Of a DNA stretch of 64,000 nt, positions 36,417 to 47,125 are shown piece by piece. This DNA comes from Anisus vortex (taxonomy: Eukaryota; Mollusca; Gastropoda; Planorbidae): contig OX421499.1 of the NCBI GenBank assembly GCA_949126835.1, positions 9,709,069 to 9,773,068 on the forward strand. Reading direction: 5' to 3'. Made by a program: the position numbers and the translations under genes. Numbering within the stretch: position 1 is the first letter of the stretch; the number at the start of each line of letters is the position of its first letter. The notes below the pieces were generated by a model. It was not told the origin of the DNA and ran no database searches. It saw only the letters and a program-made list of their open reading frames with translations.

Positions 36417-36575
36417 GAAGCCGGCTGGTCCAACGGTTAGTTCACCGGCCTGTCAACCAAAAACCAACTGACAGGTCGCGGGTTCTAGCCCTGCCACCGA
36501 CGGATCCCTGTCGCCCTGCAGGAGTTTTGGGCCTAGTGGACGTAATAATCTTCTATCCAGAAGGAACGTCTGTAA
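36417..36575 (+). mobile_element. tRNA-headed SINE, family S2, copy 2
   Basis: Head ccggctggtccaacggttag, box B gcgggttctagccctgcc, and body cctgtcgccctgcaggag and gttttgggcctagtgg. Lacks the 3' tail seen in copy 1. Confidence 0.8.
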
Positions 36576-36684
36576 ACTTATAAGATATATTCGAGCAAAA
36601 AAACAAATACAAAACGGGTTAATTATCTCCCTTCTTTTAAAATAAAAACTAATCTTACTTTTTAATTATTATTTCTTTATACAG

Positions 36685-37340
36685 ATGCAAAAAGACCTGT
36701 ATCTATGCTTTATAGATTATTCTAAGGCATTTGACAAAGTCAAAAATCAAGATCTATTTAATATATTACAAGATCTGGACATAGATGGTAAAGACCTCAG
36801 AATAATAAGAAATCTAAACTGGGAGCAAGAAGCTGCCATAAGATATGAAGGGGAGATAAGTGCATTCAAACCAATAAAGAGAGGAGTAAGACAGGGATGT
36901 GTTTTATCACCAGACCTCTTCAACATCTACAGTGAAATAATACTCCGGAATATCGAACACCTAGATGGTATTAAAGTTGGAGGAAAGAATATAAATAATC
37001 TGAGATATGCAGATGACACAGTACTAATAGCAGAATCAGAAAGTGCCCTGCAAACTATTCTAAATAAGGTGGTAGAAGAGAGCCGACTTAAAGGATTAAC
37101 ACTCAATCTCAGTAAGACCGAAGTAATGGTAATCTCTAAGAAAAGACAACCTCCAAGATGCTAAGCTAACAGGGAGAAGTCTTAGCCTGTAGGGCTCATA
37201 GGTCTATATTTGTAAGTGTCTCTGGAGAGAAATAAATACAAAAGAGATCCTAAATGCTATCGAAAATAAAAAGGCCCTATATTACAACTAGAGGCTTCTT
37301 TGCAAATTTAACAAAATGTTCAAGTACACATTCAAAGAAT
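36685..37340 (+). pseudogene. Non-LTR retrotransposon reverse transcriptase fragment
   Basis: A clean 159-codon frame (36685-37164) holds RT motif A (CFIDYSKAFDKV, residues 8-19), motif B (RGVRQGCVLSPDLFN, 66-80), motif C with the catalytic YADD (108-111) and motif D (GLTLNLSKTEV). After the stop at 37162 a shifted frame continues to about 37340 with thumb-like pieces (IENKKALYYNRRLL). The endonuclease and fingers lie upstream in a full element and are missing. The type resembles endonuclease-reverse transcriptase LINEs that are common in invertebrates, and I do not assign a clade. The preserved YADD suggests a relatively young but 5'-truncated copy. Confidence 0.88.
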
Positions 37341-37624
37341 ACCAAAATTAAGGGCCCCCAACGCCACGTGAGATTGTAAGAGGCATTGGGGCATCTCCCC
37401 TTAGCTTTATTGCAACAATTAAAAAATACTTGCCAATTTAATTTTAAATTGTAATAACTAAAAAAAACTCTTATGGGCCCCGCTACGGCGTATTGGATGT
37501 ACCCCCCTCTCGTGGGGCCTGATAGAGAGTAGAAGGTGACGCTTCTGAACGGGGAAATAATTCCCCCCAAAAACGATGAAACGGGCGTCGTTATATATTT
37601 ATTGTGTATTTATATCTTATTTTA

Positions 37625-37930
37625 TATATTACAGACGCTCCTTCTATAAAGAAGATTATAGCGTCCTATGTTTATCCGTGGTCTTGCATCTTTATTAATG
37701 CTTTAAATGATGTTAAGTTACTGGTTTTCCTGGTTTGTTCAGGTAACCCATTCCATGCCAGAATGCCTATCGGGAAGAAAGAAATTTTGTATGCATTTGT
37801 TCTCGCATAAGGGATATGAAAGTTTTTTTGTCTTTTTTGTTTATCTGAGCTTTGCAGCATTGGGTTGATAATGGTTTGATAATGGGTTGATAATAGGTTG
37901 ATAATGGGTTGTATTTCTAAATTACAGTTT
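37625..37930 (-). pseudogene. LINE 3' end relic, family L-a, copy 4
   Basis: The best-preserved copy. The minus strand reads FHIPYARTNAYKISFFPIGI, then LAWNGLPEQTRKTSNLTSFK. This is the typical extreme C-terminus of CR1/L2/Jockey-like reverse transcriptases. Near the 3' side the words ttgataatgggttgataa are expanded in tandem (37862-37915). Confidence 0.8.
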
Positions 37931-38151
37931 AATGCCTTGTGTATAATTTTGTGAAAGTTATGATTAACAATTTATTTTATTATTATGTATGACTTGTACA
38001 CTTGCACCATGTTGTTATGCTTGAGGTAACTCAAATACCATATCCCCACTGCTACTGGTATTTCCCGTGTGAACTTGTATCAGTGTGACATGTCTCATCG
38101 TGTTTTAGTATTTTGTTTTTAAATCGCTGGGAAAGCTTGACCATGGACCCA

Positions 38152-38292
38152 TTGGCCGTGAACGATCAACTACTCAACACAGAGAGTCTTTGTTTAACAT
38201 TCATGACAACAGTTCATTGTATTTGGCCGTGAACGATCAACTACTCAACACAGATAGTCTTTGTTTAACATTCATGACAGTTCATTGTATTA
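38152..38292. repeat. 71-bp tandem duplication
   Basis: Two units starting ttggccgtgaacgatcaact at 38152 and 38223. The second differs by a substitution and a 3-bp deletion. Confidence 0.9.
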
Positions 38293-38395
38293 AAACCTTA
38301 GTAGTGGATTGTTAGGAAAAAACGCTTTAGGTATATTTGTCTTACTGGTAGTTGATTAAACCATTTTTTTTACTTTTAAACCACTGGTGTTGTGT

Positions 38396-38577
38396 TGTGA
38401 TGAGGGGATTGGGTGGTCCGTAGGATGAGCAAATCTCTGCGCGTCCACTCGGAGCGCGCGTGCTCCGGAATGTGGATCTCTTCCTATGGAAATACTATGT
38501 CCACCATCTAGTTGATGTGATTGACTAACAGTGTGAACTAATTAATATCAAGGTAATTAGTTGATCACATCATTACA
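38396..38577 (-). mobile_element. Possible LTR fragment, family LTR-2
   Basis: On the minus strand it begins tgtaatgatgtg and ends cccaatcccctcatcaca. The ends match those of the longer solo LTR at 54946-63611 (ending cacaatcccctcatcaca). It is only 182 bp, so it would be internally deleted. No target duplication was found. Confidence 0.35.
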
Positions 38578-38744
38578 CATTGGTCATTCAATATGAAAGG
38601 TACTACAGCTAATAACGAAAACCCAACCCACTAATCCTACACGACACACATAAAGCAATAGTTGCTTAACTAATGCAACTAGCAACTTATATAGTTAAAA
38701 ATAGTATGTATCTATACATATATAAAGTAACCCGTGTGTGTCGT

Positions 38745-38895
38745 ATCCGATCCTCATTGGTTAATTTAAGGACACGTGATCTTATTGTCTAATATCTTAC
38801 TTTTACGATCTCGCTTTTGGCATGTGTCTTCCCTACTGTAGTGGGTAGAGTCTTCGACTGCCAAGCGGGCGCCCTGGTTTCGATTCCGCACTGAT
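38745..38895 (+). mobile_element. tRNA-headed SINE-like repeat, family S3
   Basis: A tRNA-like stretch with tagtgggtagagtcttcgac (box A region) and the box B-like ctggtttcgattccgca, preceded by acacgtgatcttattg, which is shared with 10500-10584. The tail is T-rich. Confidence 0.5.
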
Positions 38896-39404
38896 TGGTT
38901 TCTTTTTATTTCTTTTTTTTTAATTTCCATAAATATTCCTTTTTTTTAAAGATTGTAAAGAATTTTAGGATTGAAAGCTTCCCTAAATTTTTCCAGTAAA
39001 ACTTTTTTTTTTAAACCCGATTACAATATTTATTTCAAATTACTTTCTTAAATGTTTTTAGTCAATAATTAATAATTTTTATTCTACTTTAAAGTTATTA
39101 TATCTTTCTGTTCATTGTAATTTATGAAAGGTTTCTCTATAGCTTATACAGGCTTATTTAATTTTCTCCTGGCTTGTATTCTATAAACATTAAACAACAA
39201 ACCACACAATCTTACAAAATGTCTATAGGAAAGGGAATCCCTAATTCTTGGAAATCGTTTTTCTGTGGGGATTTCCCGAATATTTACTGAAACTCAATAT
39301 AGCCATTGTTTCAATACGAATACAACACATGTTGAAACCGTCTGCAATGATGACGTACATCTGTGAGGAAAAACCCAGATATAGGTTGATAGATTTTTTT
39401 ATCT
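38896..39404. other. No gene recognised
   Basis: T-rich and AT-rich flank of the hAT element. Confidence 0.5.
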
Positions 39405-39412
39405 GGTTACAC

Positions 39413-40481
39413 CATAGGTTCTCAACCTTTTTCGGCTCACCGCCCCCTTTTACAATTTTTTTCCGCTCACCGCCCCCCCAAACTTTCTTTTAGCGCCCCT
39501 TTTCCATCCCCTTCCGCCCATCTGGACTATAGCTTCGGCATTTTTTAAAGGGGAATTAGACTATTTGTGTGATTAATTATCTTTAAAAAAAAACTGAAAA
39601 GGAAACATATTGTAAGAATTAATAGATAAAAAAATTGCCCTAACAAAAGGTTTAAACAAATCAATATTAATGTGAATCGTTTGCCTGGTGTGTTGCTTAT
39701 AATTTGTCTATTTTTGTTTCCATTTCGGTTAGCCTTATGTCTAATAATCAGTAATATTTGTTATATTACAAAACAGAACTTGTTCGGCATCACTATTGAA
39801 TCGAGCGTGGAAACATTTTTTTAGTTAAAGGGAGATAATTAGCCCGTTTTATTTGAGCTAATATTTATGTTTATTTACTTTTATAAAAAAAAAACAACTT
39901 ACAATTTATAACTTTGAAATGATCAAACTTTAAAAAGTATTTGAAAATTATATAAATATTATATGACTAAAAATTCATATGTATATTTTCAAGCATTACA
40001 ATAGCTACCCAGTTTGTATGATTACTACTTATCTATACCACTTAACAATAGTAGCTACCTCAACTACGATCTTAAAAACACATTAAGGACATCTCGGTTA
40101 AACTGAGATCAAAATATCATTAATATTAGCAGATGTTAGGGCGACAGTCCGGTGAACAAACCACAGGACCAGCCGGCCGCACACTATATTTGCCAAATAC
40201 AGAACCCTACTTCATCGAAAAGTCATTGCGATTCTTATTTCTTATTAATATAATAATATGTAGGCATACTGTTGGGGGATATTAGATATTTAGCAGCACT
40301 TGCGTTTACATCACATTTCATCCAAAAACAAATCGATTCAAATAGCTGAAGTGCTCAAAGTATATCAGGTACAGCCCACTGGCCATTCACCGCCCCCCAA
40401 TCGCCCCCTGCAACGTCAGCGCCCCCTTAAAGCCTCCCACCGCCCCCCGGGGGGCGATAACGCCCCCGTTGAGAACCTATG
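39413..40481. mobile_element. Non-autonomous hAT element (1069 bp)
   Basis: Left end cataggttctcaacc. The right end is the complement of cataggttctcaacg (14 identical terminal bases). The 8-bp flank ggttacac is perfect (39405-39412 and 40482-40489). Subterminal regions are rich in ccgcccccc on both sides. No transposase frame. The interior at about 39740-40125 aligns with copies A and B of family H1, although their ends are different. An S2 SINE fragment lies at 40137-40178. Confidence 0.93.
40137..40178 (-). mobile_element. SINE S2 fragment
   Basis: tagggcgacag joined directly to tccggtgaacaaaccacagg and ccagccggc. These are two parts of S2 with the central head deleted. Confidence 0.55.
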
Positions 40482-40493
40482 GGTTACACCAAT

Positions 40494-40562
40494 CACGGTG
40501 GCCGATCAGCAGCGCGTCTGGCTGGCATACCGAAGGTCCAGGGTTCGAATGCTAGTGGAGAT
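40494..40562 (+). mobile_element. SINE S1 head only
   Basis: ggtggccgatcagcagcgcg, then ctggctggcataccgaagg, then the box B ccagggttcgaatgctag, stopping 10 bp later at a microsatellite. Confidence 0.7.
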
Positions 40563-40830
40563 CTTTCAATCTATCAATCTATTAATCTATCAAGCTAATA
40601 ATCTATTAATCTATTAATCTATCAATCTATTAATCTATTAATCTATTAATCTATTAATCTATTAATCTATTAATCTATTAATCTATTAATCTATTAATCT
40701 ATTAATCTATTAATCTATTAATCTATCAAACTATCAATTTATCAATCTATCAATCTATCTATCTATCTATCAATCTATGACTCTTTCAGTCAATCACTTT
40801 ATCAATCTATCTATCTATAAATCTAGTTCT
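40563..40830. repeat. 8-bp microsatellite (ctattaat)n
   Basis: About 20 units of ctattaat with interspersed atct steps, immediately downstream of the SINE head. Confidence 0.95.
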
Positions 40831-41659
40831 ATTTAGAGTTTAGATATCAGAACGGAAGACAATTAGTCTAAATGATGTATGTTTCTGTGTTGTTGTCTTA
40901 TTGACCTAATTAAACGTCATCCATAAAATATATCGTAGTAGTTCACATGTTCTACTATTAACCAATTCATTCCTCTTACCTTGTCCCACAATGCATCAGT
41001 CTTTGGAAACACGTTCGCTGTAAAGTTATTCTTTTATTTCGTTACAGAAGTATCTGTATAATAGTTTATCTTTAGCTCTGTCCACATTGATATATACGTG
41101 TCATTATTATTGTATCCCTACAGAGCATAATAATTTTCAGGGTATGGCTCAACTCCTCCAACTTAACCCCCTCCCCCCCCCCCACATTTTTCTTGTATGT
41201 TTATGCTATTCGGCCACGAAATCAATAAGAGAGCTAACAATAAAGTAAAGAATGCCTTGATGAGAATGTCTTCCGGATCTGTCTACCCGGATAACGGATG
41301 CCGCAGCATAATGTGATCCGTTCGGACACATTACGTGACCAGACAATGCGACCTGGCTGGCTTCAGGACTCGGACCAAACCGTGGTCAATGGGGGTTTCA
41401 CTGCGGCGGTGTGTCTCGCTATCTGAAGGTCTCGAAATCAACGTTAGAGTCCCCTTTTCCCCCAAAACAACAACAAAACAAACAAACTTGCAGCACCTGT
41501 AGTTGCTCAAAGTTCGCTAACTCTATTTTGGATCATGTTGAATCAAAGAGTTAATGTACATGGCGATCACCAGATTCCATGGCCACTATTATAGTGTAGA
41601 CATGACGTGTGTATTTAACTTTTCTATTGGAACATCCCATTCACATGAACTTCAATGGG
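40831..41659. other. No gene recognised
   Basis: Ordinary AT-rich sequence with a C run near 41170 and a slightly GC-richer stretch at 41275-41460. No protein or RNA recognised. Confidence 0.5.
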
Positions 41660-41835
41660 AAAGACAATTCTGCTGTTTAAGACAATACTGCTGTTTAAGA
41701 CAATACTGCTGTTTAAGACAATACTGCTGTTTAAGACAATACTGCTGTTTAAGACAATACTGCTGTTTGAGACAATACTGCTGTTTAAGACAATACTGCT
41801 GTTTAAGACAATACTGCTTTTTAAGACAATACTGC
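41660..41835. repeat. 18-bp tandem repeat
   Basis: About ten units of ctgctgtttaagacaata. As 18 is a multiple of three, two plus-strand frames stay open (CCLRQY and LFKTIL periods). I regard both as artefacts. Confidence 0.95.
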
Positions 41836-42205
41836 TAGTATATAAACCTCTTTGAGTAATTAAATTAATTAAAAAAATTGTTTTAGAATTACTTATATTT
41901 ATGTTTAAATTTAAGCAGACGAACGTAAAATAACTCTTTAAAATGTAGGCCCACGTTAATTAGTCTGTGTCTTGCTTCAGAAACTCATGAAGTTGCACCA
42001 TTATAATAGACCTATGACTAACAATACTTGTAAACAGACAAATGTTTACTATATGTATTATACGAATCACAATGAACAAACCGTTACGGAGTAAACTGAT
42101 TGGAAGAGGGGAGGGGTAAAAGGGGGAGATGTTGTAACTTGTTATAAAATAGGGTGTCAAACTATTCATAAGGACGGTTGCTGGTGTAGTACTACAGAAT
42201 AGTAA
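41836..42205. other. No gene recognised
   Basis: AT-rich sequence between the 18-bp repeat and the next SINE. Confidence 0.5.
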
Positions 42206-42475
42206 GTAAAGTATCCCGTCGGACCAAATTGATCCATAGGGCCGGTGAAGCAGCGTTCACCAGTTTCCGTAGCCACGACATACAAGGTGATTGTATGGTC
42301 AGCATTATGCACAGCCGCCTTTACTTTACCCCAACTAATGTCAGGTACCCCATCAGAGCTGGGTAGACTCAAGAAGATCCTCCAGACCCGGGAAAAAAGT
42401 CCTAGCCTGCACCCGGATTCGAACCTAGGACCTTGGGTACGCCAGCTGAACGCGCTGCCGCTCGGCAGTACTTCA
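42206..42475 (-). mobile_element. tRNA-headed SINE, family S1, copy 7 (full length)
   Basis: Complete on the minus strand: 3' end gtatcccgtcggaccaaatt, box B region acccggattcgaacctagg, head gcgctgccgctcggc. Confidence 0.9.
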
Positions 42476-42634
42476 GAATATTGTATGGAGAAGGAAGAAA
42501 TCGGGTGAAGTTGAAATACACACAGAGCTGGAGTAGAATTAACACTGGAGTAGAATTAACACTGGGGGTTTACAAGAGAGGGAGACTTATCTATTTAAAG
42601 ATCTCTTTTTATTGTACAATGAGAAACTTGTAAA

Positions 42635-42835
42635 CTACTTATCCACTTATCCACTTATCCACTCATCTATCCATTTATGCTCCCTAATATCATCTCACCC
42701 ATCCATCGAGCCGTCCACCTATGAAACTATCGATCTATCAATACATCGAACACCATCTTCCACCCATCTAGCCATCCGTTGTCATCACTCTATTTTCCCC
42801 CTCATCCATCCATTTCAACGCTTATCCATATTACC
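42635..42835. repeat. ATCCA/ATCT-rich low-complexity tract
   Basis: Irregular ccatccat, cttatcca and atctatc words. Confidence 0.7.
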
Positions 42836-42972
42836 GGCTTATAACTTTTCTTTAGGCCTATATCAACTTAAGCTGACTAACTTAGTGACTAAAATTTGAT
42901 AACAAAAGAGCTAGCAATACTCTAGAACTATCACCTTTAACACACACACACAGCTGTTAAGTTATCTAGAAA

Positions 42973-44870
42973 AGGGGTCGGCAACCTAAGGCACGCGTGC
43001 CAAAATTGGCACACATATTGATTTTGACTGGCACGCCAGGGAGACCTCCCAGAAGGAGATTTTTAAATGCAAACTATAACATGAAAATCATGCTGTACGT
43101 CGAGTGTTAAAGTTCTGGAAAGTTTGTGTGCAAAGATCTCATCATTGGACTCGCTATTTTTGATTGAATCTATTGTTAAAAAAGGCAATTTAATAGCTGC
43201 TCACCTTTTATTGATTTACAGGCAATATAAGTCTCTTCTATAAGAAGAGTGATACGGAATATAGAGACCTGCTGTTGCACAAATTGTTCATTACCTTAGG
43301 CGAGGTTAAGTCTTGGATAACTGACGTTTGAAGCCGATGTTTCTGAATGGCAACACATTTCAATAAGTTAAACTTTTGTCAAACAGAACTTGAACTCTTA
43401 GACCAATGAAATGAATTTGCATTGAAACTGAATATAACTTGCCGTGAAATCCATTTCAAAACATTTTAACTACTTTCCTTATTTCAGGCATACTAAGATA
43501 CATATATTTTTTGTTCAGAAGTAGATTGAAACACTCCAGTTTTCATATGACATCAAGACTGACTGGATTGATCGTACTACTTCTTAGATCTGGATCTTTT
43601 TTTTTTTGGTGGCGGTATAATTTTCTAGCCTATTATATAATGCCGCAAGTTGAATTTAAAACATTAAAAAAATTAAGCATCCAAATGTGTCAATTGGCGG
43701 AAAAATCTGTAAGGAAGCTGCCGAGGAAAGTCATCTGCTGTTTTCTAAGCTGTTAGGCTTTCACTCTAGTTTCCGCTTTTGGTTAAACTTACAGGTGGGA
43801 ACAAATTTCATCACGCATGAAAGCTGTTTTAAGCATAGGCAAAGAGATCACTTACACTTGACCACTCAGAAGTAACAAAATATGTACTCGACATCAAACA
43901 ATTAACGAAGAGCATTCAAGGACAAGGCGCTCGTTAATTGATAGGTCTACCCTACATGTTAATTACATTCAAAACAGTTTTTTTAATTAAGCATAAATAG
44001 TATAATTAATTATAAGATATGTTTATTTGTTTTATTATTTAAATAAATATAAGATTATTATATACTATCATTATAATATGTAATTGTTAGAATAATTAAT
44101 GTTTTTAAAAATATCCTCAAGTTAACTCGACTTAACCAATTAATGCAGGAAGTGTTTATTTACAACTGTTTAATGTAAATTAATTTTTATTCCTTTAATT
44201 ACTAGTTGTAATTAATACCTTAATGCTAGATTTACATAATGAAATAATAATTAATAAGTAATATTAGTTATATTACAAAACATAACTTGTTAGTACGCAG
44301 TGCCGTTGCTAGGGATTTGGGGGCCCGGGGCCTTGGCCTCTTTATGGGCCCCTGGATTTTGACATTCGACATTATGACATGAGAAAAACAAATTCGGACA
44401 CTATTTTGGGGGCCCCCCTCAAGTAGGGTCCCGGGGGGGACTTTCAAATTTTGACCCCCCTCCCCCTCCCCTAGCTACGCCACTGTTGGTACGCCCGGTA
44501 TCACTATTGAATCAAATTTAAATGTGGAAACTTTAGTTAGGGAAATAATCAACCCATTTTTATTTGCGTTAATATTTCTAAATGTTTTCTATTTTTCTTT
44601 TATCAAAAACATAATTGGCTTACAATTATAATTTTAAAATAACAAAATAAAAAAAATATTGTTGAAAATTATCTAAATATTATATGAGTGAAGAAACTAT
44701 ATTGTACATTTAAAACTTTGAACAGGACATTAACTACCCACGTCGTATGATTACTACGTATCTATTTTACTTAAATGCGTTTTGCAGATTTGGCAGATGT
44801 AAACCTAATTATTAACGAAAATCTGAGTAAATCTCAGTTAAGCTGAGATCAAAATATAATTACTCGACTC
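42973..44870 (+). mobile_element. hAT-type element, family H1, copy B
   Basis: Starts aaggggtcggcaacc, then gcacgcgtgcc and a matching inverted word, gcgtgccaaaattggcac. The first 0.9 kb align with copy A from 23097, including the broken ZBED-like region. The stretch 43799-43850 is a single copy of the unit that became the 51-bp array in A. The part 44200-44870 aligns with A (25850-26160) and with the interior of the hAT at 39413. A MITE is inserted at 44298-44485. The right end is not found. Confidence 0.7.
44298..44485. mobile_element. hAT-type MITE (188 bp)
   Basis: Left end cagtgccgttgctaggg. The right end is the complement of cagtggcgtagctaggg. Flanks ttagtacg (44290-44297) and ttggtacg (44486-44493) match 7 of 8. 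Copy A and the hAT at 39413 lack it at the aligned position, giving natural empty sites. Confidence 0.88.
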
Positions 44871-45281
44871 TGGCTTCTCCATACGTAGTGGGGAATCTAG
44901 TCACTGTGGTCGCCTTTCGGCTATCTGGCTAGGATCATAGTGTCGTACATTCCAATCGCAGGAGACGGTCAAGTTAGCACCTGGAGGGAAGCGTTTGAAC
45001 AATACACCCGGTAGCAGTTTGTTGTCCGAGCCTTGCGCATTGGCTCTCCTTCATGGTCGGCCTGGATTACAGCTGGTCTGCACTCGGCTCTCCTTCTTGA
45101 CTTATGATTGATTGTGCAGAAGGCGGAACTAGCTGATCCACGACTGACTTTCGGGGCGGGAAGTTAGTGCTGGTATTAGTGACGTTGCCGATACCATGTG
45201 ACATTTAAACGCCGAAATGCACACAGGAGAGGCAAGGAGTTCGAAAAAGCTCTAAGCGCTTCCTAATAGTAAAAAAAAGTT
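44871..45281. other. No gene recognised; GC-richer patch
   Basis: GC content is higher than in the flanks. Small repeated words occur (ggctctccttc twice at 45043 and 45086). It may belong to an unrecognised repeat. Confidence 0.4.
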
Positions 45282-45289
45282 GTTGCAGG

Positions 45290-46652
45290 TAGAGACCGAC
45301 CGATATTCGGTTTCGGCTTCGTTTTCGGCGCCGAAAATAGGCGAAAACCCTTTTTCGGCGTGTTTTCGGTTTCGTCTGAAGCCAAAAGGTTTGTTTTCGT
45401 TTTGTTTACGGTTTCGGCCGAAATTGATATTGACTTTCGGTCATCAGCCGAATATCTATTTTAACTTTCAAAATGCATAATGATACGCTAACTGTTGTGA
45501 ATTAATCTGTGTGAAGTAGGGATATTAAACGAAAACCGGTTTTCGGGAGGAAATCATTCATAACTGTGTCCCACGATTTATTTATTTTTTATCTGAAGAA
45601 ATATGTGTAAACCCTGTTTGATGAGCATATAACATTTCCTTAACATTATATTCCTTGCAAATACTCGTTAGTCAGAGTCGAATTATAGTTTTTTTTTTGT
45701 GTTTGTTTTTTCAAAATTCCGAATATTGATTGTGAATTCGCGATACAAGCACATACAACAGCAAATGCAGATGTTAACGTTAGTCGTCGGCACAGCGATT
45801 TGATCTACGTATTCGAAAAGAAAAATACTGGAATTTCCCCACTGATGCTGAACGTTTTTTTTAACAGACACACAGACCGATAGACGTAAGGTTGCGAGAT
45901 ACTTGGACTTCAAAAGGAGGACGTAGAGAGACAAAAAGAATGGCATATTTAGTTTTTCACAATCCACAATCAGTTCAGTTTTATTACATTAGCTGCCAAT
46001 AAGTGTATATTAGTAAAATTGACCCAAAATTTTATTTATTGTAGACTGAAAAGCAACTTAGGCAATTAAAAAAAACAACAACTTTGCAGCGCATGTAAGG
46101 TTCTTTTCAAAAACTGTTAATTTTCTTGCCGGACGTCTGTTAACCCTAGACAGATGTATCTGGGATTTTATTAATATTCTACAAATATTCTTGTAATATG
46201 TGTAACATATAGATCTAACATCCACTGATTTATATTATAATTATATAGGTTTAAATTCATGACACCACAGCTTTTGACTTCTGCTAATCCAAAATCAACT
46301 ATTTTTTTTACAAAGATTTCACCACGTTCTAAGGATCAATGGTTCTTCGTATTATTTTTTAGTATAATCAATGCAAATTTGTCTTTTCCAAACTATAACT
46401 TACTTTGCCTGGGGGCGGAGAGGGGGAAGAGAAAATGGGTAAAAAAAATCAAATATTTAGAACCGAAAATAGGTTTTGAGAAAAATGATTCTTTTCATTT
46501 GTTTCGCATTTTCGGTTTATTTTTCGGATTCGGCCGAAGTTGTAGTTATACTTTTGGTTTCAGGCTTCGGTTTCGACCGAAATTCAATGTATAATATTCG
46601 GTATGGTTTCGTTTTCGGCCGAAACTAAAAATTTGGTTTCGGTCTGTCTCTA
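45290..46652. mobile_element. Non-autonomous hAT element (1363 bp) with TAGAGA ends
   Basis: Left end tagagaccgaccgatattcg. The right end is the complement of tagagacagaccgaaacc. The 8-bp flank gttgcagg is perfect (45282-45289 and 46653-46660). Subterminal regions are dense in ttttcgg/ccgaaa words in both orientations. No convincing transposase. A 94-codon minus-strand frame at 45683-45967 resembles nothing I know. Confidence 0.9.
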
Positions 46653-46811
46653 GTTGCAGGTGCTAAAATTAAGCGTGACAACTAAATTATTTTTTTTGAC
46701 AAAAACATTAATATGAAACTATGTATTTCCTATAAATGCAAAAAAATATTAAAAATATGATACTTTCAACAATGTTAATTAATTGTTAAAAATTAAATAT
46801 AAAACTCTTAA

Positions 46812-47125
46812 GAGACAGCCGATAAGTTCTCTAGAACTATTACCAGTAACAGAGACAGCTGATAAGTTATCTAGAACTATTACCAGTAACAGAGACAGCT
46901 GATAAGTTTTTCTAGAACTATTACCAGTAACAGAGACAGCTAATAAGTTCTCTAGAACTATTACCAGTAACAGAGACAGCTGATAAGTTCTCTAGAACTA
47001 TTACCAGTAACAGAGAAAGCTGATAAGTTCTCTAGAACTATGACCTGTAACAGAGACAGCTGATAAGTTCTCTAGAACAATTACCAGTAACAGAGACAGC
47101 TGATAAGTTCTCTAGAACTATTCGC
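46812..47125. repeat. 40-bp minisatellite
   Basis: About 7.8 units of gagacagctgataagttctc plus tagaactattaccagtaaca. A diverged single unit occurs at 42911-42964, just left of copy B of H1. Confidence 0.95.

Noticed and set aside
37330..37510. Another hAT MITE (gggcccccaacg ... gggccccgctacggcg)
   Set aside because: The words are suggestive, but I could not find paired ends or an 8-bp target duplication.
41554..41855. Cysteine-rich and LFKTIL-rich repeat proteins
   Set aside because: Artefact of an 18-bp tandem repeat read in two frames.
45683..45967. A transposase frame within the TAGAGA-ended hAT
   Set aside because: The 94-codon minus-strand frame shows no BED finger, DDE or hATC motif. 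The plus strand is broken by stops.
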